The notes beneath the pieces were generated by a model. It ran no database searches and was not told the origin of the DNA. It was given only the letters and a program-made list of their open reading frames with translations. Source: Blepharisma stoltei (taxonomy: Eukaryota > Ciliophora > Heterotrichea > Heterotrichida > Blepharismidae). From it: a stretch of 64,000 bases of DNA. Shown one piece after another: positions 53,443 through 61,464 of this stretch. The DNA is taken from NCBI GenBank assembly GCA_914767885.1, contig CAJZBQ010000060.1:310001-374000 (forward strand), read 5' to 3'. Numbering within the stretch: the stretch's first letter is position 1; every line of letters begins with the position of its first letter. Position numbers and translations under genes: made by a program.

Positions 53443-53820
53443 CTCCCCCCCCCCTCCGTGAGTGAACAAAAAATTTTGTTCATTCACGGAGGGGGCTAAT
53501 TGTTTTTTTTTAAAAAATTTATATATAAATTTTAATTAAAAAATTTTTTTTTCGAAATTTAACAAAATCCTAATTCGCAAAAATTTGAGAGCAAATATTA
53601 ATTTAATTTATAAAATTTATGTTTTTAAAAGCAATTTTGTTAAAAATTAAACAGAATTAGCTCTAGATTTCATTATACTAATTATCACTTATATATCAAA
53701 ATTTTTTTACATAAAAAAATTTTTCTATTAAAAAATTTTTGTTCACTCACGGAGGGTGGGTTTTTGGGCAAAAAATAGGGATTTTCTAATGGTTTTGTTC
53801 ACTCACGGAGGGGGGGGGAG
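53443..53820. mobile_element. MITE-A, full-length intergenic copy
   Basis: TAAA|CTCCCCC...GGGGAG|TAAG, 378 bp, with hairpin left end and two direct TIR copies on the right. Very close to 14073-14464 in core sequence (AGAATTAGCTCTAGATTTCA). Confidence 0.9.
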
Positions 53821-53948
53821 TAAGTATTTCCTGATTGTATTTTTTGGAGTCCAAAAATAATGAAAATAAAATTAATGTATAAAATTTATAAAAGATTTAG
53901 CCCTCATCTATGAGCAAGCCAAAAATTTTCCTTCTTAATAAGAGGAGT

Positions 53949-55178
53949 TTAGGTAAAATAGATATAATTACTTTTCTTCTTCGCCATAACTTGGTTAATC
54001 CCTTCTACGTAATCTTCATGCATAATCTGCTCCGCACCTCTTTTCAGTGCAAGCATACCTGCTTCTACACACACAGCTTTGAGCATGGCTCCGTTGAAAT
54101 CGTCAGTGCTTCTTGACAATTCTTCGAAGTTCACATCTTCTTTATTGTAATTCATCTTTCTGCTATGGATTTGCAATATTCTGATTCTTGCTTCAAGATT
54201 TGGATGAGGGAACTCAATTTTCCTGTCCAGCCTTCCAGATCTTAATAAAGCAGGGTCTAGAATGTCAGGCCTATTCGTCGCTGCGATGATTTTAATCCTA
54301 TCATCACTGCTAAACCCGTCAAGTTGACTTAGCAACTCCAGCATAGTTCTTTGGACTTCTCTGCCACCGCCAGAATCTGCGTCATGACGACGAGCTCCAA
54401 CTGCATCAAGTTCATCAATAAAAATAATTGTAGGAGCCTTTTCCTTGGCTAGTGCAAAGGCATCTCTTATCATTTTTGCTCCATCTCCGATAAACATCTG
54501 GACAAGTTGAGGACCTGCAAGTTTCAAAAAGGTCGCTTTGGTTTGAGCAGCACAAGCTCTTGCCATAAGAGTTTTGCCAGTTCCAGGTGGCCCGTGCAAG
54601 AGAACACCTTTAGGAGGTCTGATTCCAATATTGTCAAACCTTTCTTTGTGGGTCATTGGCAGCACGATTGCTTCGATGAGCTCTTCAATCTGTTTATCAA
54701 GCCCGCCAATATCGCCATACTCTTCTGTAGGTCTTTCGTCAAGTTCCATAGCCTTGACGCGCGAATCGTACTCAGCTGGGAGAGTGTCAAGGATCAGGTA
54801 TGAGTCTTTGTTGACGCCTATCAAATCGCCAGGCTTCAAGGTGTTTACATCAACAAGCCCAGGCACTGGGAGGAATACAGTTTGTCGGGTGCTTGTTTTT
54901 ATGCAGACTGCCTTTTGGGAGCTTGGATTGTGGACTTCAGTGTCATCTTCTTCCTGGATGTCGAGGATTTCTACGACATTGCTGATCAAGTATGGGAGTT
55001 GCTTATTCAGCTTGATCTTTTCTTTGTTTTCGCTGATTTGGTTCTTGATCTTGTTGGACTCTTGTTGGAATCGTTGACTGTCTCTCTTTAAGGCCCTAAT
55101 GTTACTTTCGAAGATTGAAATTCTGTTCGAGATCTGCTCATTTGTTAGATCAGCAATAAGAGCTTCCACATCAGACAT
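53949..55178 (-). CDS. RPT5: 26S proteasome regulatory ATPase Rpt5 (PSMC3)
   Basis: 409 residues, full length. N-terminal coiled coil, OB domain ([38 protein letters not shown]), then the AAA domain: Walker A GPPGTGKT, Walker [12 protein letters not shown], second region of homology [17 protein letters not shown]. Ends [11 protein letters not shown], a slightly altered HbYX tail used to open the 20S gate. Identity with Rpt5 instead of other Rpt subunits rests on the long N-terminus ([15 protein letters not shown]) and [18 protein letters not shown]. No intron; TGA does not occur in frame. Confidence 0.95.
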   Translation of the reverse strand: MSDVEALIADLTNEQISNRISIFESNIRALKRDSQRFQQESNKIKNQISENKEKIKLNKQLPYLISNVVEILDIQEEDDTEVHNPSSQKAVCIKTSTRQTVFLPVPGLVDVNTLKPGDLIGVNKDSYLILDTLPAEYDSRVKAMELDERPTEEYGDIGGLDKQIEELIEAIVLPMTHKERFDNIGIRPPKGVLLHGPPGTGKTLMARACAAQTKATFLKLAGPQLVQMFIGDGAKMIRDAFALAKEKAPTIIFIDELDAVGARRHDADSGGGREVQRTMLELLSQLDGFSSDDRIKIIAATNRPDILDPALLRSGRLDRKIEFPHPNLEARIRILQIHSRKMNYNKEDVNFEELSRSTDDFNGAMLKAVCVEAGMLALKRGAEQIMHEDYVEGINQVMAKKKSNYIYFT

Positions 55179-55289
55179 TTTCTTTATAATGGAACTTAAA
55201 ATTCATTGTTTAAACGATTGTTTAGCAAATTTACGATTTTAAAAGGAAAATTTATCTTTTACCTCATAATTATTTATAAAAATTAAAAT

Positions 55290-55525
55290 AGTGATGCGTG
55301 CCAACTTTTCCTCTTGCTGCAACAGTCCATATCTTATGCTAGGGCGAACTGGATGGATCACTCAAGACTGATCGCCACAGCAACGAGACGGAAGGTACAG
55401 AAAGTGGCACCCATTATTGGGCTGGAGTCGAAAAGCGGATGAACTCCATATATGGGAGGTCTTTTGACTGCGTCGCTAATATGGCTAAAGCTTGCCTTTA
55501 ATAGCTAGCCTAGCCTAGCCTAACC
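55290..55525. mobile_element. R2 element fragment with repeat tail
   Basis: Matches the distal part of R2 (GAAAGTGGCACCCATTATTGG, GTCGAAAAGCGG, GACTGCGTCGCTAATATGGC). Ends in a short tandem repeat (TAGCC)n, like a SINE/LINE tail. Lies in the divergent gap between Rpt5 and Emg1. Confidence 0.8.
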
Positions 55526-55601
55526 TAGTACTGTCTCCTACTTATTTATCTATTCGTTTAAACTTTATTTCTCAATTTATCTTTTAGGCATTAAATATAT
55601 A

Positions 55602-56294
55602 ATGGAAGAAGAAGGCCAAAAAGTCATTTTTGTTTTAGAAGGAGCGTAAGTATCAAATAGTACCTTAGACACTGCTAAAATCAAGAAGGATGGCGAGTTT
55701 GTCCTTCTAAATTCTGACGACCACACAAATTACCTTAAAAAAATTGGCGTGGACCCAGCCGAATATAGACCAGACATTACACATCAAACTTTGCTTGCTC
55801 TATTAGACAGCCCATTGGCAAAGGCTGGGAAAATTCAAGTTTACATCCACACTTTCAAAAATGTTTTAATCTACGTTTCTCCTCAGCTAAGAATGCCCAG
55901 GACTTATAAAAGATTTGCTGGACTCATAACACAGCTTCTTCATACAAGAAAAATCAAAGCTGCGGACAACGGGAAATATTTGATGAGAGTCATAAAAAAT
56001 CCTATCACAGACCATTTACCAGTTGGCTCAATAAAAATTGGGACTTCAGTAGAAAGTGAGTTAACAGATATTTTTGAGTTTGTAAAGGACCCAAGCTACC
56101 AATTTACTTCTTCAGACCCTAATAAAGCACCAAAAACTCCAGTCTTCGTCATTGGAGCCTGCGCACACGGCCACCCTGCAAAAGAAGTCGACTACATCAG
56201 CAAAGCAATTTCAATCTCAAATTACCACTTGTCAGCAGCTTGCTGTGCATCAAGAATTGCATTTGCTTTTGAAGTTCTCTGGGGAATAGTTTAA
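55602..56294 (+). CDS. EMG1: rRNA pseudouridine N1-methyltransferase Emg1/Nep1
   Basis: About 225 residues. MEEEGQKVIFVLEGA|TLDTAKIK joined across a 15-nt intron (55646-55660, GTAAGTATCAAATAG). SPOUT-fold motifs follow: LLALLDSPLAKAGKIQVYIH, NPITDHLPVGS, VFVIGACAHGHP and SAACCASRIAFAFEVLWG. The enzyme methylates a hypermodified pseudouridine in 18S rRNA and is needed for small-subunit assembly. Complete to the TAA at 56292. Confidence 0.95.
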
Positions 56295-56337
56295 TTTTAC
56301 ACATTTTCATATTTAGTGTGTTGTTATTATCATTTAC

Positions 56338-57216
56338 TTACATCATAAAACTTTTCTTCAGTAAATTGATCTTTTCTTTCCTTTGTGTGTCCATTTCTTT
56401 GGAGACATCCTGGATTTCTTTTTTCATGTTTTCTTTCATTTGGTCAACAATAAGGTTCATGAAGCCTCCTTGTCCTTCAAGCTCTTTTATCTGGACTTCA
56501 TAGTTAAGCTTAATTTCGTTTATTTTGGAAGCTTTTTCAGAAAATGATTTTTCCATGAGGTCTTCCAGCTGGATTTCTAAATTGTCGATATGTTTGGAGT
56601 CTTCGCAGCTGGGATTAAATGATAAATTGACTTCAGACATCGGATTAAGCAAACTAAATTCTGGAGGAGAGTTTTCATTAGGAAGAACGTCTATGCACGA
56701 TTTATTCAGAGGAGAGTCATAAATACTTGTATCTCGGGTGGATTTGTCAAGCATAGCCTTTTTCCTTGATTTGAGCCTGTGGTTCAAATCTGAGTCCTGG
56801 GACTTGAAATCTGATGAGCACTTTTGGGCGATGACCTTTGCATTGGTTTGATGGAGGTGAATTATTCGTTCTAAATTTTTGGACAGCTTGTAAGAAGGTT
56901 CTGCAAGAGCTTGGTTAAGCTGCGCTGATAAATAACTTTTGTTTCTTTCTGACTCCTTTTTACGTTGCTCGATACTGTTTTCAAATCTTTTAGGCTGTGG
57001 AGTTGAAAATGTATGCCTTCTCTGAGTTGACTTAGCTGGCTCAGTGTCTGGCATAATTGTAATGGAAATTTCAATGTTTTGGTTTTCTTCTTCAGGGTTA
57101 ATTTTGCTGCTTTCACTTTCGTTTTCAGCTTCAGAGCCTGAGTCTTCTTCTTCTTTTATCGCATACTGAATATGTGTTTTATGAACAATGTTGATTTCTT
57201 TTTTATTCTTTTTCAA
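56338..57216 (-). CDS. uncharacterised protein with C-terminal coiled coil
   Basis: 292 residues from MKKNKKEINIVHKTH. The first 120 residues are acidic and Ser-rich (EEEDSGSEAENESESSK). The C-terminal 75 form a coiled coil (LEIQLEDLMEKSFSEKA) and end NLLKKSFMM. No TGA, intron or IES inside. Convergent with Emg1 (44 bp between stops). No family recognised. Confidence 0.75.
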   Translation of the reverse strand: MKKNKKEINIVHKTHIQYAIKEEEDSGSEAENESESSKINPEEENQNIEISITIMPDTEPAKSTQRRHTFSTPQPKRFENSIEQRKKESERNKSYLSAQLNQALAEPSYKLSKNLERIIHLHQTNAKVIAQKCSSDFKSQDSDLNHRLKSRKKAMLDKSTRDTSIYDSPLNKSCIDVLPNENSPPEFSLLNPMSEVNLSFNPSCEDSKHIDNLEIQLEDLMEKSFSEKASKINEIKLNYEVQIKELEGQGGFMNLIVDQMKENMKKEIQDVSKEMDTQRKEKINLLKKSFMM

Positions 57217-57292
57217 TTAGTTAATAGATATATTAAAATCCAGTCCTATTATTTTTAAAAAATAAAGAGAATTATTCCTTGCAAATAATATA

Positions 57293-57691
57293 TTAATTTT
57301 TATAAAAAATGATAGTTTCAGCTTCAGGGGTTCTTTCTCTAACTGGAGAAGGTGACTTTTTCAATCCAAGCTGTCTCTCTCGAGTTGGTGAAGGCGATTT
57401 ACTCAAATCTTGCCTTTTGCTAGGAGAGGAGCTCTCCTCTCTCATCGTAGTTATTGCTTGAGGTTTTACAAGCATTTTATGCATGCGGTCTTGAAAGTCC
57501 AGATATCTTGGATCTTTATAATATTCGTAGTATTCGATAATTTCTGTATACATCAGAACAAGTTGGTTTATTATTTCGATGCTCCAGTCTTTTTCAAGCT
57601 CTAATTCTTTCTCAAGAAGTCTGATTCCGAAATCTTCTGAAAGTTTTGGAGGTCCTCGGCTGACTCGTGAATTGGATTTGGATTTTGACAT
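57293..57691 (-). CDS. uncharacterised protein with SPSP/RERT tail
   Basis: 132 residues. A conserved-looking helical middle (LLEKELELEKDWSIEIINQ, then LMYTEIIEYYEYYKDPRY) is followed by repeated SPSPTRER / KSPSPVRER phosphorylation-like motifs. Basic N-terminus MSKSKSNSRVSRG. Upstream neighbour of the coiled-coil gene on the same strand. Function unknown. Confidence 0.7.
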   Translation of the reverse strand: MSKSKSNSRVSRGPPKLSEDFGIRLLEKELELEKDWSIEIINQLVLMYTEIIEYYEYYKDPRYLDFQDRMHKMLVKPQAITTMREESSSPSKRQDLSKSPSPTRERQLGLKKSPSPVRERTPEAETIIFYKN

Positions 57692-58660
57692 TTTCTTAAA
57701 TGTTCACCAATAAGTCATTTCATAATTGATGAATTTCAGTAGGTTACATGAGAAGAGCGAACTTAAAGCGAGGTTTGCTTTTAGAAGCTGGCATAATTCA
57801 CCATTTTAGAGAGCTATAAGATTAATTAAGTAGTTATTGTGGTTTTAATTTTTTTGAAAAATAATGAAGAAGGATAATATAGCCACTTTTGAATATTAAG
57901 GTAAAATTTATAGTTGCTTAAGATGGATTACCTGAAGTGATTATTTTATAGTTAGAGCTTAATGCCGTTTTGATGTCAAGTTTAGTACCAGCTTATACAA
58001 GAGAAAGAGCTATAATTTCATAAATCACTTTTTATACATATTCAGATAATATCTATAGTCCAATGATTATCAAATCGTATAAAGAATGATGGATATTTTG
58101 AGATATTGTATATAGGATACATTGTATTTGAAATTTTCGTTTTAGGTATCAATAATAGCAAGTTCACTTTGCATTGCTATGAAGATTAAATAATTTACAA
58201 TAAAGTTTTTATCGGCCTAAAAAATTAGAAGTATACCTAATAAGGTATGATAGCAACTTTAGTCATTTAAATTTAAATATCTGAGTACAAAAAGAAACCA
58301 AATAAAGCGTTTGATTTCTAAATTCTACTTTATATGTTTCAATAATCAAGAAAAAGAAATTAATAAAAGATTCAAAATATTTACTATCGATAAAATATCT
58401 TATTTCTTCTCTATGAGAAAACAATGAATTAAAATTTAATAAAAATGTTGTGATATATAAATAATCATGATATAATAACGCTCTTTATAATTCTATTATA
58501 ATATAGGCAGCTTGTGTTCTAAAACTAAACTTTATAAGTTAAAGTAATTATTAATTTCAATATTTGAAAATTTAAATAAGAAAAAAATATACATAAAATT
58601 TGTTTGAAAAAAATAGCCTGTCCTTCGTTAGCAAATAAAAAAAATTGGAAGGAAAGCTTA
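57692..58660. other. AT-rich region without genes
   Basis: No frame beyond short chance ones, no TIRs. The composition is the most AT-rich of the long gaps. Confidence 0.4.
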
Positions 58661-59353
58661 CTCACCTCCTCGGAACAAAACCATTGGAAAAATCCCTATT
58701 TTTTGCCCAAAAGCCCACCCTCCGTGAGCGAACAAAAATTTTTTATATATAATCGATTATTAATGTAACGAAATATCTAATTAATTCTGTTTAATTTTTG
58801 GCAAATTACAGTTAACTCCCCCCCCCCCCTCCGTGAGCGAACAAAAAAATTTTGTTCGCTCACGGAGGGGGGTTAATTTTTTTTTTAAAAAAAATTTATA
58901 TATAAATTTTATAAAAAATATTTTTTTTCGAAATTTAAAAAAATCCTAATTTGCAAAAATTGGGAAGCAAATATTAATTTAATTTGCAAAATTTATGTTT
59001 TAAAACGCAATTTGTTTAAAATTAAACAGAATTAGCTCTAGATTTCATTATACTAATTATCACTTATATATCAAATTTTTTTTTCCATTAAAATTTTTTC
59101 TATTAAAAAAATTTTTGTTCACTCACGGAGGGTGGGTTTTTGGTCAAAAAATGGCGATTTTTCTAATGGTTTTGTTCACTCACGGAGGGGGGGGGGGAGT
59201 AAGTAAATATTTGCTTTCCAATTTTTTATGTATTGGCATTTTTTTAAATTTTGATAAAAAAATTTTTATATAAAATTTATATGTAAATTTTTAAAAAAAA
59301 TAGACCCCTCCGTGAGTGAAAAACATTTTTTTGTTCGCTAACTGAGGGGGGAG
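58661..59353. mobile_element. outer MITE-A split by a second MITE-A
   Basis: The left arm starts TTA|CTCACCTCCTCGGAAC with spacer CCTATTTTTTGCCC and second TIR CACCCT..GTGAGCGAAC. The core stops at 58811 (GCAAATTACAG) and resumes at 59203 (AAATATTTGCTTTCC), exactly as in uninterrupted copies. The right arm ends GAGGGGGGAG|CTA. Confidence 0.85.
58815..59199. mobile_element. inner MITE-A, inserted in another MITE-A
   Basis: 385 bp TAA|CTCCCCC...GGGGAG|TAAG, opposite in orientation to the outer element. Shares its core with 14073-14464 nearly base for base, so one of the two families' youngest copies. Confidence 0.9.
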
Positions 59354-59514
59354 CTAGCATTTTTGCAAGCAAAATGCAATCATAAATTACTATATATTTA
59401 CTCTCTCCTTTAAATTAAAAGAAATCTTGTTTTAATTTTAAATATGCAATTTTAATTTATTTTATGAAGAATAAATTCGAAATATTAATATGTGAATATA
59501 CATAAAATTGCTGG

Positions 59515-60470
59515 TGATGAATGTCCAGTTTTTTCCCATGGCGGATATTCGGACCTGGTTTTTGGTGCAAAGTTCTGCCTAAGGGTTGGGCTAATCTTGA
59601 AGCGAGAGGCTAACTCCCCGCCCCCTCCGTGAGTGAACAAAAAAATTTTGTTTTTTTTTTTTAAAAAAATTTATATATAAATTTTATAAAAAATATATTT
59701 TTTTCGAAATTTAAAAAAATCCTAATTCGCAAAAATTGGAACGCAAATATTCATTTAATTTATAAAATTTATGTTTTAAATAGCAATTCGTTTAAAATTG
59801 AACAGAATTAGCTCTAGATTTCATTATTTTAATTATCATTTATATATCAAAATTTTTTTCCATAAAAAATTTTTGTATTAAAAAAATTTTTGTTCACTCA
59901 CGGAGGGTGGGTTTTTGGGCAAAAAATAGCGATTTTTCTAATGGTTTTGCTCACTCACGGAGGGGGGGGGGAGTAAGCACTATTTCTACTGATTCATGAC
60001 CTGGCTCGAAACTCCAATTTTTTGCCACAGGGCCCAGGCCAGGTTGGGTGTCCGATAGAGTGAGGGTGAATTAACTACCTAGGTTGATTAGTTTGTCCAA
60101 ATTGCGTAAGCCATTTATTTGAGTTTTCACTTTGGCGATGAGCAGGGAAAAAAGGAAGGCAGGCTAGACAAGACTTAGGTCTTCAGTCTCTACAGTTGAA
60201 AAGTGTCCCGTGATAGGGGCTATTTGGCCTAAGTTAAGCAGGGTTGGGTAAGCAAGTTGCTTGAGTTGGAAATGGAAGTTCCCGGCAAAGTCCGTATGAC
60301 TCAGATCATGGAGACAATTGCTTCTACCGAAAATTGGGCTCAATTTAACCATGGAAGGCCACCCCACAGCTCATGTCGTGGAACACATCGTCCTCAGGAA
60401 GCGGGGACTATAAAGGCGCAGTGCAACCTTAATATTAATCTTAGTATGATTTAGTGTGAAAGCTATCTAA
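59515..60470. mobile_element. R3 retro-like element with nested MITE-A
   Basis: The outer parts match the R3 copy in CEP76 (GGTGCAAAGTTCTGCCTAAGG, AAGCGAGAGGCTAA, CCCAGGCCAGGTTGGG, GGAAGGCAGGCTAG). A MITE-A (59614-59973) interrupts it. The flanking repeat may be AATATTAAT (9 bp) but is not certain. Confidence 0.8.
59614..59973. mobile_element. MITE-A nested in R3 (with natural empty site)
   Basis: Filled site GAGAGGCTAA|CTCCCC...GGGGAG|TAAGCAC versus empty site GAGAGGCTAAGCAC at 62360-62375. This proves a TAA duplication and terminal CTCC/GGAG. One TIR of the hairpin end has been lost (59640). Confidence 0.93.
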
Positions 60471-60839
60471 TAATATTTAACTTGCACTTTTTTCATTAAA
60501 TTAATTCAAAACTAACTATATGAAAATTAGTATTTTTGCCACCTTTGATTGTGACTTTTTGCTAGTGAGACATTTTTTTTTGAAATTGGACCAAATTTTT
60601 TCCCTCTTATAGAACGTTTTTTCAGAAAAAACGTCAAAATTTTGTAAAATCTACACAAGGAAATAGGAAATACCAATGAGTAAAAAAGTTCAGAGGAAAA
60701 GTATGAACCGTATTTTCATCTATAAAATATTCCTATTAAAAAATATTATTCCATATCCAAAAAATAAAATTTAACCAATATTTTGCTTCATTTTAAAGAG
60801 GGGGATTTAGAGAAATATTGACTAAATCCTTGAGATTAT
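60471..60839. other. intergenic region with a possible MITE-B relic
   Basis: No gene. The end ATTTTGCTTCATTTTAAAGAGGGGG (60779-60805) resembles a worn MITE-B terminus. Confidence 0.35.
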
Positions 60840-61232
60840 TTAGAAAAAGTATCCAAGTAATTTTCCTCCAGTGTGTCTTTTACGTGCCTCTTCATGGTCA
60901 AGGATGCCATAAGTTGTGGTCAAAACTACATATCCGAATTGTCTAGATGGCAATAAATCAGTTGCAACTTGCTCAATATCAGTGAGTGCAATATCAAATC
61001 TTGGTGAGATAACTCCGCATTTATTTAGTCTTCCAACTAAGTCTACGACAATTTTGCCAGATCTGTGGTCATCAATAACTTCGAATTCTCCGATATAGCC
61101 TTGCTTTTGCATTAAGCGAAGGAATCTTATAACCACTTTTGAGGCTGGTCTGATAAGCACTTGTCTTTTTCCTCTCTTTTCAGCGTTGATGATGCTCTTA
61201 AGGCAGTCTGCAAGCACGTTCATTCTCACCAT
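60840..61232 (-). CDS. RPS15A: small ribosomal subunit protein uS8 (RPS15A)
   Basis: 130 residues, the exact family length. [19 protein letters not shown] at the start, [18 protein letters not shown] in the middle, and the C-terminal [19 protein letters not shown] then KLLGYFF are nearly invariant in eukaryotes. It binds 18S rRNA in the central domain of the 40S subunit. No intron or IES, no TGA in frame. Confidence 0.97.
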   Translation of the reverse strand: MVRMNVLADCLKSIINAEKRGKRQVLIRPASKVVIRFLRLMQKQGYIGEFEVIDDHRSGKIVVDLVGRLNKCGVISPRFDIALTDIEQVATDLLPSRQFGYVVLTTTYGILDHEEARKRHTGGKLLGYFF

Positions 61233-61464
61233 TTTGTTTGATAAACTTTAATAACAGTAGATAAGTTTTAAACAAAGCCTTAAAAGCTCTAGCATAATTA
61301 AAATTGCAGCACACAGCACTTATTAGAAAAAAATTTAAGGCTTGATCAAAAATAGAAATGAGAAGAAGTCAGTGCTCATGAATAAAAAGCTTTTCTACTA
61401 GCATAGCTACTATTGAGTAAAATATCGCCTTCTAGTATCATAATTTTCTTCTTCACATTTAAAT

